NCBI RefSeq assembly: GCF_001704415.2
Contig: NC_030811.1
Location: forward strand, 75,038,069 to 75,102,068
Length of the DNA: 64,000 bases
Origin: Capra hircus
Taxonomy: Eukaryota > Chordata > Mammalia > Artiodactyla > Bovidae
Direction: 5' to 3'
Under the pieces are notes generated by a model that had not been told where the DNA came from, did no database searches, and saw only the letters and a program-made list of their open reading frames with translations. The position numbers and the translations under genes were made by a program. This document shows, in pieces, positions 21,390 through 32,768 of the stretch (its first letter is position 1; every line of letters starts with the position of its first letter).

Positions 21390-21610
21390 TTAATGGATCA
21401 CATTTATTAAATCTTTACATGTCAGATACTGAGCTCAGCAACCCTCCCAACAATTCTGTGAGGCAAGAACGATTAGTATGTCTGTGTATACTGAGAAAAC
21501 TGAGGCATGGAAAGGAGGAATAGCTTCTGAACACCACTAGCTATAAAATAGTAACTGCTTCTGATTCAGTCCCAGGACTATAGGACTCCAAGACTTGAGC
21601 TCTGAACAGC
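21390..21610 (-). repeat. MIR SINE remnant, antisense
   Basis: Antisense MIR blocks: CATTTATTAAATCTTTACATGTCAG, CCCAACAATTCTGTGAGGCAAG, GAGAAAACTGAGGCATGGAAAGG, then a degenerate end with CAGGACTATAGGACTCCAAG. Confidence 0.75.
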
Positions 21611-23584
21611 TGGCCTATTCTATTTGCTTATCAAAAGAACTGAAAGCAAAGTAACTCTCAGGGTAGGAGCCCCAGAGAGCTGGAGGATGTCCCTAAATAA
21701 CACCTTTAAAGCCCAATGGCAAAACTAAATAAATAAATAAAGCCCAATAGCAAATCTTCAGAGAACCATTTTAGTATTTAATAAAGTTTCCAGATTTTAT
21801 TAAAATTTTCACCTGAATTAAATGATTATTTTAATGTCTAGTTTAATTTGTTGGCTACTTCATTTGTAAATGGCAGAAAAGCTGCCAATTTCAGGACCAT
21901 GGCAGGCAAAGTTTTCTGATTCACAATCCCTCCTTTATTTATTTATTTATTTTCTTCGTCCATTGGTCAGAATTCAGGGCAAGGTCATAGGTATGGATTT
22001 TGTAGTATGGCCTGGACCTGTATGCAAACAATGTGGACCTTTGAGCTAACTCTATGTTTATTTTTGATTCCCCAGCACCATAGTAAGTAACTCTAGCAGA
22101 CAATGTGGGAAAAAATACTTTCTTACATTGGATATGAGAGGAATGGAGGGCTGAAAGAGGATTTGTAACTGAGGAGATCACATTTTCAGAATTCATTGTA
22201 GGAGCTGTTGCTGCACGCTCTAGAATTATGGCCTTTCTGATTTTTTCTGTTCCCTCCTACCTTCCAAACCTCCAAGCTGAGACTGAAACCACAGTTTTTA
22301 GCTATCCACATCATTCTTTTTCTTTGTGTTTTCCAATTCTTCCCCCACAGGAATCTTTTATATATATATATATCTTTTACTTTTAACATTGACATTTGTT
22401 TTTAGCCCAAAACTTACCCAAGTCATTTGGGGGTTACATGATCATTGACTTGAGTTGTACAGAATGGATGTACTGTAAAAATCTAAAGAAATAGCTTCTT
22501 TGCTCAAGGGAATGTCAACAGAAAAGGGAAATGGGGAAAAACAGCTGTGATATTCTAGAAAGCATGTATTAGTTTCTTGGATTTTTTTTTTCATTTTATT
22601 ATTATTATTAAACTTGATGTCACTGGAAGGAAGAAATCTTCTGAGGGTTGCCAGTCTGAATTTATAGCACAATTAGGCTGTAGAATATGTTTTTTACTTA
22701 CAATAAGATCTTCAGAATATATTGTCAAGGTATACCTCATTGACATGGCTAGGGTGTAAAACAACATGCTGTCTAAAATACTGCACTGTTGTAACTTTAT
22801 TTATGTAATGAAATAAGTAATATTTTTAAGGTCTTTTTTTTTTTCATTCATGTTATGGTTGTCTTCACAGCAGTGCTGTTCAGTAGGCATCATTGATAAC
22901 ACTCAGAATGTTAAAGTACTCGTTCAAATTCATGTGGCAAAAAAGCAAAGAAACCAGGAACTCTTTCCTTTCCAACAGTAATGTATAAAATGTTAAATTT
23001 GCATTTAACAAACATGTTGTCATTCAGCAAGCATTTACCATGCACATCTTAGATTAAATCACTATAAGAAGTTTTCTTAAAAGACAAGTAATAGAATCTC
23101 TGCTCTGAAATTCCCTATTGAGAAAAGCAAACCTGTAAACCAACCTCAGTTATAACATATGCAATCAAAAGAGGATATGACTTCAAAATGTGGGTTGAAT
23201 ATGCCTTTAAAGTTGACAAGGAGACCTTGCTCATTCATGGAGTACTATATTGTAATATAAATATTCACCCTCTAGTTTGTTTTCTTTGTCAATTGACCCT
23301 AAACAATTTGTGGTTCATTTAGACTCTAAACGTTAGACTATGATCATTTCGATTTTTAAATATGTTTTTTATACTATTAATCTATAAAGGAAAAAGGGAA
23401 ATTCATCTCAAGTCATTTCTGAATTAGAACAAATTCCACATGAGTTGGGTATTAAATACATATTATGGAAATTTGAATAGGCTCTATCCCTAAGGGAGAG
23501 AGGTCTGTGGAATATAACCAATGTAGTTGTGTAAAAACATTCTTCAAATGTTACTTGGCCCAAGCACTATCTTTGATGAAAGTG
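21611..23584. other. Unassigned intergenic sequence, about 2 kb
   Basis: No recognised gene. Low-complexity pieces only: (ATTT)n at about 21936-21954, TA-rich at about 22360-22373, poly-T plus (ATT)n at about 22582-22610. The open frames 21939-22196, 22186-22395 and 22442-22672 (all minus) show no recognisable domain. Confidence 0.35.
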
Positions 23585-23800
23585 TTGTGTGAAAGTGTTG
23601 GTCGCTCAGTCGTGTCTAACTCTTTGTGACCCCATGGACTGTAGCCCACTGGGCTCCTCTGTCCATAGGATTCTCCATGCAAGAATACTGGAGTGGATTG
23701 TCATTTCCTTCTCCAGGGGATCTTCCCAATCCAGGGACTGAACCTGGGTCTCCTGCACTGCAGGCAGATTCTTTACCTTCTGAGCCACCAGGGAAGCCCA
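23585..23800 (-). mobile_element. Bov-tA SINE
   Basis: Read on the minus strand: head GGGCTTCCCTGGTGGCTCAG near 23800, B-box region, BovB-derived tail with CGACTGAGCGACCAACACTTTC near 23585. Full length and little diverged. Confidence 0.95.
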
Positions 23801-24043
23801 TCCTTGATAGCAATGACAATCAACTCCTGACATTCCATCTTCCAGATTTTGGTTGAAAACAGTATCATTTGACCAATTAAACAAACATAGAAGCTGGAGT
23901 TACTTTAGAATTCTATGCATTACAGATTTGTGTGAATAACCTATATACTTTTTCATCTGAATCTCTATAATCAAGAATTTCATTCACGCCCTGCCTGCTT
24001 GCCACCAGCCTCTTTTAGATTATCGGGGTGCTTTCCTTTAGAT

Positions 24044-24242
24044 AGGGCTTTCCTTGTGGCTCAGCTGGTAAAGAATCTGCCTGCAGTGCAGGGGACCTGG
24101 GTTTGATCCCTGGGTTGGGAAGATCCCTTGGAGAAGGGAAAGGCTACCCACTCCAGTATCCTGGCCTGGAGAATTCCATGGACTGTATAGTCCATGGGGT
24201 GGCAAAGTTGGACACAACTAAGCAACTTTCACTTCACTTCAT
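24044..24242 (+). mobile_element. Bov-tA SINE
   Basis: Head AGGGCTTTCCTTGTGGCTCAG, B-box-like GGGTTTGATCCCTGGGTTGG, tail ACACAACTAAGCAACTTTCACTTC. Confidence 0.93.
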
Positions 24243-24344
24243 TTCTCCTTTAGATATTGGGGTACCCTCTTCTGGGTCTTCCTATAATAGCCTGCGGTCA
24301 ATTCTGAATGCTAAGATTCAGAGACAACGTTAGACAATGGGAAA

Positions 24345-24560
24345 GCACAGGATTTGAAATAAACAAATTTGGATTAAAATTCTTCTGTGAATTACTAGCT
24401 GTGTGATCTTAACTTACTTCACACCTTTGATCCTGTTTTCTAACTCATAGAAAGAAGATAATAACGAAATTTTGCTGAGTTCTTGTGAGGACTAAATAAA
24501 TAACTATTATATATTAAGCACCCAGTACTGTGTCTGGCACACTTTAGACAGCAATAAATA
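24345..24560 (+). repeat. MIR SINE remnant
   Basis: MIR order is visible: TTACTAGCTGTGTGATCTTAAC (core), TCCTGTTTTCTAACTCATA, TGTGAGGACTAAATAAATAA and GTGTCTGGCACACTTTAGA (tail). Confidence 0.8.
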
Positions 24561-24581
24561 TTAGTTTTATTTCTGTCAAGG

Positions 24582-24768
24582 AAAAGTCAATCAGTCGTGT
24601 CTGACACTTTGCGACCCCGTGAACTATAGAGTCCACGGAATTCTCCAGGCCAGAATACTGGAGTGGGTAGTCTTTCCCTTCTCCAGGGGATCTTCCCAAC
24701 CCAGGATCGAACCTAGATCTTCTGCATTGCAGCTGGATTCTTTATCAGCTGAGTCACAAGGAAAGCCC
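24582..24768 (-). mobile_element. Bov-tA SINE
   Basis: Read on the minus strand: GGGCTTTCCTTGTGACTCAG head near 24768, then the tail ending near 24582. It abuts the 3' end of the next BovB with only about 18 bp between. Confidence 0.9.
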
Positions 24769-25296
24769 AAGCATACTGGAGTGGGTTCAGTTCAGTTCAG
24801 TTCAGTCACTCAGTTGTGTCCCACTCTTTGTGACCCCATGGACTGTAGCACACCAGGCCTCCCTGTCCATCACCAACTCCCAGAGTTTACTCAAACTCAT
24901 GTCCTTTGAGTCAGTGATGCCATCTAAGCATCTCATCCTCTGTCATCCCCTTCTCCTCCTGCCTTCAATCTTTCCCAGAATCAGGGTCTTTCCCAGTGAG
25001 TCAGTTATTTGTATCAGGTGGCAAAAGTATTGGAGTTTCAGCATCAACATCAGTCCTTCCAATGAACACTCAGGACTGATCTCCTTTAGGATTGACTGGT
25101 TGGATCTCCTAGCTGTCCAGGGACTCTTCATCCAGCCCAGCGTTTCTCATGATGTTCTCTGCATATAAGTTAAAAAAGCAAGGTGACAATATACAGCCTT
25201 GACATACTCCTTTCCCAATTTGGAATCAATCTGTTGTTCCATGTCCAGTTCTAACTGTTGCTTCTTTACCTGCATACAGGTTTCTCTGGGGGCAGG

Positions 25297-25686
25297 TCAG
25301 GTGGTCTGATATTCCCATCTTCTTGAAGAATTTTCCAGTTTGTTGTGATCTACACAGTCAATAAAGCAGAAGTAGATGTTTTTCTGGGATTCTCTTGCTT
25401 TTTCCATGATCCAGCAGATGTTGGCAATTTGATCTCTGGTTCCTCTGCCTTTTCTAAATCCAGCTTGAACATCTGGAAGTTCACGGTTCACATACTGTTG
25501 AAGCCTGCCTTGGAGAATTTTGAGCATTACTTTACTAGCATATGAGATGAGTGCAATTGTGAGGTAGTTTGAGCTTTCTTTGGCATTGCCTTTCTTTGGG
25601 ATTGGAATGAAAACTGACCTTTTCCGGTCCTGTGGCCACTGCTGAGTTTTCCAAATTTGGTGGCATATTGAGTGTAGCACTTTCAC
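25297..25686 (-). pseudogene. BovB reverse transcriptase fragment in copy 3
   Basis: A 129-codon frame with the RT fingers region: PIPKKGNAKESSNYLTIALI, GFRKGRGTRDQIAN and a truncated FIDC-VDHN block. The AKAFD residues of the first catalytic block are missing because of a small in-frame deletion. The YADD box lies in the region removed by the internal deletion at about 25128. Confidence 0.8.
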
Positions 25687-26159
25687 AGCATCATCTTTCA
25701 GGATTTGAAATAGCTCAACTGGAATTCCATCACCTCCACTATCTGTTCGTAGTGATGCTTCTTAAGGCCCACTTGACTTCTCATTCCAAGATGTCTGGCT
25801 CTAGGTGAGTGATCTTGCCCTCATGATTATCTGAGTCCTAAAGATATTTTTTCTACTGTTCTGTATATTCTTGCCACCACTTCTTCTTATCTTCTGTTTC
25901 TGTAAGGTCCATACTATTTCTGTTCTTTATCGAGCCCATTTTTGCATGAAACTTTCCCTTGGTATCTCTAATATTCTTGAAGATATCTCTTGTCTTTCCC
26001 ATTCTATTTTTTCCTCTATTTCTTTGCATTGTTCACTGAGGAAGGCTTTCTTATCTCTCCTTGCTATTCTTTGGAACTCTGCATTCAAAGGGGTACCTTT
26101 CCTTTTCTCCTTTGCCTTTTGCTTCTCTTCTTTTCACAGATATTTGTAAAGCCTCCTCA

Positions 26160-26690
26160 GTTCAGTACAGTTCAGTTCAGTCACTCAGTCATTTTGGACT
26201 CTTTGTGACCCCATAGACTGCAGCATGCCAGGCCTCTCTGTCCATCACCAACTCCTGAAGTTTACCCAAACTCATATCCATTGAGTCGGTGATGCTATCC
26301 AACCATCTCATCCTCAGTCCCCTTCTCCTTCTGCCTTCAATCTTTTCCAGCATTGTGGTCTTTTCCAGTGAGTCAGTTCTTCGCATCAGGTGGCCAAAAC
26401 ACTGGCATTTCAGCTTCAACATCAATCCTTCCAAGGAACACTCAGGACTGATCTCCTTTAGGATGGACTGGTTGGATCTCCTTGCAGTCCAACAGACTCT
26501 CAAGAGTCTTCTCCAACACCACAGTTCAAGCATCAATTCTTCAGTGCTCAGCTTTCTTTATATTCCAACTCTCACATCCATACATGACTACTGGAAAAAC
26601 CATAGCCTTGACTAGACAGATCTTTGTTGGCAAAGTAATGTCTCTGCTTTTTAAAATGCTATCTAGGTTGGTCATAAGTCTTCCTCAGAC
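26160..26690 (-). mobile_element. BovB 3' fragment nested in copy 3
   Basis: A second 3' tail (TTCAGTACAGTTCAGTTCAG) appears in the middle of the copy 3 linker and runs about 530 bp to a 5' truncation in the C-terminal region. The surrounding copy 3 sequence continues on either side. AGCCTCCTCAG on the left and GTCTTCCTCAG on the right may be a diverged target duplication. The frame 26189-26536 is its remnant C-terminal coding sequence. Confidence 0.82.
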
Positions 26691-27207
26691 TTCCTTGCCT
26701 TTTTGCATTTCTTTTTCTTGGGGATGGTCTTGATTCGTGCCTCCTGTACAATGTCGTGAGCTTCCATCCATAGTTCTTTATGCACTCTATTAGATCTAAT
26801 CCCTTGAATCTGTTTGTCACTTCCACTGTATAATCATAAGGGGGTTGATTTAGGTCATACCTGAATGGTCTAGTGGTTTTCCCTACTTCTTCAGTTTAAG
26901 TCAATAAGGAATTCATGATCTGTGCCACAGTCTGCTCCCAGTCTTGTTTTTGCTGACTGTATAGAGCTTCTCAATCTTTGGCTGCAGAGAATAAAATCAA
27001 TCTGATCTCAGTGTTGACCAACTGGTGATGTCCATTTGTAGAGTCTTCTCTTGTGTTGTTGTAAGAGGTGTTTGTTATGACCAGTGCATTCTCTTGGCAA
27101 AACTCTATTAGCTTTGCCCTCCTTCATTGTGTACTCCAAGGCCAAATTTGCCTGTTACTCCAGGTATTTCTTCACTTTCTACTTTTGCATCCCAGTCCCC
27201 TATAATG

Positions 27208-27420
27208 AAAAGTTGAAGTGAAGTTACTCAATCATGTCCTACTCTTTGCGATCCCTTGGACTGTAGCCTACTAGGTTTCTCTATCCATGAAATTTTCCAG
27301 GCAAGAGTACTGGAGTGGGTTGCCATTTCCTTCTCCAGGGAGTCTTTTTGACCCAGGGATTGAACCCAGATCTCCTGCATTGCAGGCAGACGCTTTACCC
27401 CCTAAGCCATGATGGAAGCC
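27208..27420 (-). mobile_element. Bov-tA SINE nested in BovB copy 3
   Basis: A minus-strand SINE interrupts the endonuclease part of copy 3. CTATAATGAAAAG on the left (about 27199-27211) and CTGTAATGAAAAG on the right (about 27421-27433) form a 13-bp target duplication with one mismatch. The interrupted BovB codons resume directly after it. Confidence 0.92.
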
Positions 27421-28368
27421 TCTGTAATGAAAAGGACATCTTTTTTGGGTGTTCTAGAAGATCTTGTAAATCTTCATAGAACCATTCAACTTCAGCTTCT
27501 TTAGCATTACTGGTTGGGGCATAGACTTAGATTACTGTGATACTGAATGGTTTGCCTTCAAATGAACAGAGATCATTCTGTTGATTTTGAGATTGCAATA
27601 AGTACTGTATTTCAGACACTTTTGTTGATTGGGATGGCTACTCCATTTCTTCTCAGGGATTCTTGTCCACAGTAGTAGATATAATGGTCATCTGAGTTAA
27701 ATTCACCCATACTGGTCCATTTTAGTTCGCTACTTCATAAAATGTCGATGTCTACTCTTGCCATCTCTTTGACCACTTCCAATTTGCTGTGATTCATGGA
27801 CCGAACATTCCAGGTTCCTATGCAGTATTGCTCTTTATAGCATCAGACTTTACTTCCATAACCAGTCACATCTACAACTGGGTTTTGTTTTTGCTTTGCT
27901 CCATCTCTTCTTTCTTTCTGGAGTTATTTCTCCAGTAATCTCCAACAGCATATTGGGCACCTACCAACCTGATGAGTTCATCATTCATTGTCCTATCTTT
28001 TTGCCTTTTCATACTGTGCATGGGGTTCTTCAGGCAAGAATACTGAAGTGGTTTGCCATTCCTTTCTTCAGTGGACCATATTTTGTCAGAACTCTCCACC
28101 ATGACCCATCCATTGTGGGTGGCCCTACGTGGCATAGCTCAAGTTTCATTGAGTTAGACAAGGCTGTGGTCCATGTGATCAGATTGGTTAGTTTTCTGTA
28201 ATTGTGGTTTTCAGTCTGTCTGCCCTCTGGTGGAGAAGGACAAGAGGCTTATGGAAGCTTCTTGATCTCTCCCAGTCAGGGGGAGACCGACTGAGGGGGA
28301 AACTGGGTCTTTTTTTTTTTTTGAAAACTCTTTTTTTTTTGGAAACTGGGTCTTGTTCTGATGGCCTG

Positions 28369-29390
28369 GCCAAGCTCAGTTCAGTTCAGTTCAGGTCAGT
28401 CGCTCAGTCATGTCCGACTCTTTGCAACCCCATATATTGCAGCACGCCAGGCCTCCCTGTCCATTACCAACTCCCGGAGTTCACTCAGATTCACGTCCAT
28501 CAAGTCAGTGATGCCATCCAGCCATCTCATCCTCTGTTGTCCCCTTCTCCTCCTGCCTCCAATCCCTCCCAGCATCAAAGTCTTTTCCAATGAGTCAACT
28601 CTTCGCATCAGGTGGCCAAAGTACTGGACCTTCAGCTTTAGCATCATTCCCTCCAAAGAAATCCCAGGGCTGATCTCCTTCAGAATGGACTGGTTGGATC
28701 TCCTCGCAGTCCAAGGGACTCTCAAGAGTCTTCTCCAACACCACAGTTCAAAAGCATCAATTCTTCAGTGCTCAGCCTTCTTCACAGTCCAACTCTCACA
28801 TCCATACATGACGACTGGAAAATCCATAACCTTGACTAGACAGACCTTTGTTGGCAAAGTAATGTCTCTGCTTTCAAATGCTATCTAGGTTGGTCATAAC
28901 TTTTCTTCCAAGGAGTAAGCGTCTTTTAATTTCATGGCGGCAGTCACCATCTGCAGTGATGTTGGAGCCCCCCAAAATAAAGTCTGACACTGTTTCCACT
29001 GTTTCCCCATCTATTTCCCATGAAGTGATGGGACCAGATACCATGATCTTTGTTTTCTGAATGTTGAGCTTTAAGCCAACTTTTTCACTCTCCTCTTTCA
29101 CTTTCATCAAGAGGCTTTTTAGTTCCTCTTCACCTTCTGCCATAAGGGTGGTGTCATCTGCATATCTGAGGTTATTGATATTTCTCCCGGCAATCCTGAT
29201 TCCAGCTTGTGTTTCTTCCAGTCCAGCGTTTCTCATGATGTACTCTGCATATAAGTTAAATAGCAGGGTGACAATATACAGCCTTGACGTACTCCTTTTC
29301 ATATTTAGAACCAGTCTGTTGTTCCATGTCCAGTCCTAACTGTTGCTTCCTGACCTGCATACAGATTTCTCAAGAGGCAGCCAAGCTCAG
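28369..29390 (-). mobile_element. BovB 3' 1-kb copy inserted in the leader of copy 3, perfect target duplication
   Basis: A 5'-truncated BovB of about 1 kb on the minus strand (tail at about 28380, truncation at about 29380 inside the RT). The 10-bp CCAAGCTCAG occurs at 28370-28379 and again at 29381-29390, and two or so adjacent bases also match, marking the target duplication. Coding pieces are 28408-28725 (C-terminal region) and 28874-29302 (RT palm with the YADD box at 29153-29164). The perfect duplication makes it a younger insertion than its host. Confidence 0.93.
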
Positions 29391-29450
29391 TAAACCTTTA
29401 ACCCAATTTTCTGTTGATGGTCAGGGCTGTGTTTCTGACCTGAGGCCAAA

Positions 29451-29925
29451 CTCTGGTGGAGGTAATGAAGATAATGGCGACCTCCTTCAAAAAGCCCCAT
29501 GCATGCATTGCTACACTCAGTGTCCCCAGCCCTGCAGCAGGCCACCACTGACCCACGCCTCTGCTGGAGAGTCCTAGACACTCACAGGCAAGTCTGGGTC
29601 AGTCTCTTGTGGAGTCATTGCTCCTTTTTCCTGGGTCCTGGTGCATACAATGTTCTGTTTGTGCCCTCCAAGAGCCTGTTTCCCCAGTCCTGTGTAAGTT
29701 CTGGCAGCTCTGTGGTGAGGTTAATGGTGACCTCGTCCAAGAGGGCTTATGCCATACCCAGGTCTACTGCACCCAGAGCCCCTGAGTCTTCAGCAGTTCA
29801 CTGCTGACTTGTACCTCTGCAAGAGACACTCATAGTTCTGTCTCAGTCTCTGTGGGGTCTCTGGGTCCTGGGGCACACAAGGTATGTTTGAGCCCTCTGA
29901 ACATCTCTGCCAGGTATGGGGTTTG
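29451..29925 (-). repeat. Two tandem monomers in the BovB copy 3 5' leader
   Basis: Two similar units follow one another. The first (about 29451-29708) starts CTCTGGTGGAGGTAATGAAG and the second (about 29709-29925) starts CTCTGTGGTGAGGTTAATGG. Both continue with GACCTC-TCCAA, a CCC-AGCCCTG or AGAGCCCCTG block, CACTGCTGAC or CACTGACCC, CACTCA-AG, GTCTC-TGTGG-GTC, GGGTCCTGG-GCA and GTTTG-GCCCTC. Period is about 258 bp. On the element strand they lie upstream of the protein-coding region. Confidence 0.65.
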
Positions 29926-29938
29926 ATTCTAAATGTGA

Positions 29939-30047
29939 TAGGGTAGCCTATCCCTTCTCCAGGGGATCTTCCTGACCTAAGAATCAAACCCAGGTACCCT
30001 GCATTGCAGGCGGATTCTTTACCAACTGAGCTATCAGGGAAGCCCCA
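29939..30047 (-). mobile_element. Truncated Bov-tA SINE (head half)
   Basis: Minus-strand head GGGCTTCCCTGATAGCTCAG near 30047, B-box region, and CCTGGAGAAGGGATAGGCTA before it stops at about 29939. The BovB-derived tail half is missing. Confidence 0.85.
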
Positions 30048-30796
30048 TTATGTTTCTCATTACCCAGTGAATCAGGTTCTGACCTGAGTTATCAGTGAAC
30101 TATTCCCATGGCCCTCTGTTTTATCCTCCCATCCACTACTGTCTTCCCAAACAGTCACCATCCTGCTCAGTCTTCTTTCTTTGTCCACTGAAGCCTGCTC
30201 ATCTGGAAAACCTTCCCTCTCTATCTTACTCTTTCATTCACCTCCAGCTCAGAGTCCAGCTCATCCAAGAAGGCTTCCTGATTCAATCAGAATTTGGTGC
30301 GTTTGTTAGCTTATCTTTCTAACATTAATCTTGCTGCTTTCTATAGAATTAATACACAGAAATTTCTTTTGCCTGTTCACTAATTCTATAGCATATAGCA
30401 GGAAAATGGTAGGGGAAAAATATGTTAACCAAATGCATAAACTATTCTTACTAGCAGTTTTCTGTGAGTAAAGTCAGAGGTGCAGAAAGGTCTGTGAGGT
30501 GATACTGATAAAAGGAAAAAGTCATTATTACTATCCATTCAACTCCAAGCAGCTGTGATTTTAATTGATGAAAATACCAGTTATGATTTACTGATGGCAA
30601 GTGTTTGACTCTCAAAGAAAAATGCCTCTCCTGAGGAAGTGTCCTTCCCTACAGCATACAAGAAATTCACTCAGAACTGAGCTACTACTGCCCCCTGTAG
30701 CCCATCCAATATATATCAGGACATAGTACAAAATGTTTTGCCTTGACATTCTTAGGAAAAGGTTTTATTGCTAGTGTATCAATGATTGTCTACCCA
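30048..30796. other. Unassigned intergenic sequence
   Basis: No recognised gene or repeat. The open frame 30095-30322 has no recognisable domain. Confidence 0.3.
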
Positions 30797-32073
30797 GCAC
30801 TCATCTCACACGCTAGCAAAGTAATGCTCAAATTTCTCCAAGCTAGGCTCCAACAGTATGTGAACCAAGAACTTCCAGATGTTAAAGCTGGATTTAGAAA
30901 AGGCAGAGGAACCAGAGATCAAATTGCCAACATCTGTTGCATCATAGAAAAAGCAAGAAATTCCAGAAAAATGTCTACTTCTGCTTTATTGATTACACCA
31001 GAGCCATTGACTATGTGGATCAGAACAACCTGTGGAAAATTCTTCAAGAGATGGGAATGCCAGACCACCTTTTCTTCCTCCTGAGAAATCTGTACAGGTC
31101 AAGAAGCAACAGTTAGAACCAGGCATGAAACAATGGACTGGTTCCAATTTGGGAAAGGAGTATGTCAAGGCTGTATATTTTCATCCTGCTTATTTAACTT
31201 ATATGCAGAGTAAATCATGTGAAATGTTTGGCTGGATGAAACATAAGCTGGCATCAAGATTGCCAGTAGAAATATCAATAACTTCAGCTACGCAAATGAC
31301 ACCACCCTTATGGCAGAAAGAGAAGAGGAACTAAAAAGATTCTTGATGAAAGTGAAAGAGGGGAGTGAAAAAGCTGGCTTAAAACTCAACACTCAGAAAA
31401 TTAAGATCATGGCATCTGGTCTCATCACTTCATGTCAAATAGATAGGGAAACAATGGAAACAGTGAGAGCGTTTATTTTCTTGGTCTCCAAAATCACTGC
31501 AGATGATGACTGCAGCCATGAAATTACAAGATGCATGCTTCTTGGAAGAAAAGATATGATCAACCTAGAGAACATATTAAAAAGCTGAGACATTACTTTG
31601 CTGACAAAGGTCTGTCTAGTCAAAGCTATGGTTTTTCAAGTAGTCATGTAGGGATATGAGAGTTGGAACATAAAGAAAGCTGAGAGCCAAGGAACTGATG
31701 CTTTTAAACTGTGGTTTTGGAGAACACTATTGAGATCCGGTGGATAGCAAGGATATCAAACCAGTCAATCATAAAGTAAATCAGTCCTGAATATTCATTG
31801 GAAGGACTGATGCTGAAGCTGAACCTCCAATACTCTGGCCAGCTGATGCAAGGAACTGGCTCATTGGGAAAGACCCTGATGCTGGGAAAGATTGAAGGCA
31901 GAAGAAGGGGATGACAGAGGATGTGATAAGGTTGGGTGGCATCACTGACTTCGATGGACATGAATTGAGCAAGTTCTGGGAGATGGTGAAGGAAAGGGAA
32001 GCCTGGTGTGCTGCAGTCCGTGGGGTCACAAAGAGTTGGACACAACTGAGCGACTGAACTGAACTGAACTGAA
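30797..32073 (+). mobile_element. BovB LINE, copy 4, 5'-truncated and diverged
   Basis: Starts inside the RT fingers (encoding ALISHASKVMLKFLQARLQQY at about 30800) and ends with CTGAACTGAACTGAACTGAA at 32073. The RT frame is broken by several indels and stops: 30743-31084, 31032-31334 and 31310-31588 are pieces in different frames. The catalytic box at 31289-31300 reads YAND rather than YADD, so an essential Asp is lost. More diverged than copy 1, hence probably older. Confidence 0.92.
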
Positions 32074-32641
32074 TGTGGCTTAAGGGACTGTGACCCTAAC
32101 CCAGCCCCTAGATGGGCTTTAACTAGCCTAAAACAATCATGATTATATAATGTTTCTTACCTAAGTTGGTTAAGCAACCTGGCTTCAGTAATCACCTTGT
32201 GGCATTCTTTTGGTAATGGAAACTATGCTGAGCCAAATCAGACTGAAAGCATAATTGAGGGAGAAACTCTTCCAAAACATACTCTCTCAGCCCATCTGTG
32301 AATAGAAATAAGATAGTGGCTTTTCAGGTTCAATTTCTTATTGGCCTTTTTAGCTTTCTAGGTAAGAACTTCTTGATGTTGAAACCTGTGGGTCTGTGTT
32401 CCACTAGCAACAAATGATTATTTTTGGTTATTTTTACTGAGTTCCCCATTATTGTGATAGCATCTCTATAACTTCAAGATCTTTGTCTTCTTTTTTAAAA
32501 AGAAGTGTCAAAAGCATTATTATTTTAATTCCATACTGCCCTCTTTATGTTGCCTCCTCCCAGGAGAAATAACTCTTCTAGTATGAAAATTACTAAATTT
32601 CACTAACTAAACTGAATGCAAAACACTGATGGCATCCTCTG
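32074..32641. other. Unassigned intergenic sequence
   Basis: No recognised gene or repeat. Confidence 0.3.
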
Positions 32642-32768
32642 TTGAAGTGAAGTCGCTCAGTCGTGTCTGACTCTTTGCGACCCCATGGACTATAGCCTAC
32701 CAGACTCCTCCGTCCCTGGGATTCTCCAGGCAAGAGTACTGGAGTGGGTTGCCATTTCTTTCTCCAGG
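32642..32768 (-). mobile_element. Truncated BOV-A type SINE (tail half)
   Basis: Minus-strand BovB-derived half only: CACGACTGAGCGACTTCACT near 32642 and CCTGGAGAAAGAAATGGCAA near 32768. The tRNA-like head is absent. Confidence 0.88.

Larger units (their letters stand above)
24786..29938 (-). mobile_element. BovB LINE, copy 3: nearly full length but deleted and invaded three times
   Basis: The host copy starts with TTCAG units at 24786 (its 3' tail). It reads leftover C-terminal region, then jumps at about 25128 to RT sequence (internal deletion of roughly 0.7-0.9 kb), then the RT fingers region and linker. After a nested BovB it resumes through the endonuclease, is interrupted by a SINE, and continues to the N-terminal region at about 28135 (MNDELIRLVGAQYA). 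Its 5' leader is split by a further BovB and resumes at 29391-29938. The protein frame is broken throughout; the largest RT piece is 25297-25686. Confidence 0.85.
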
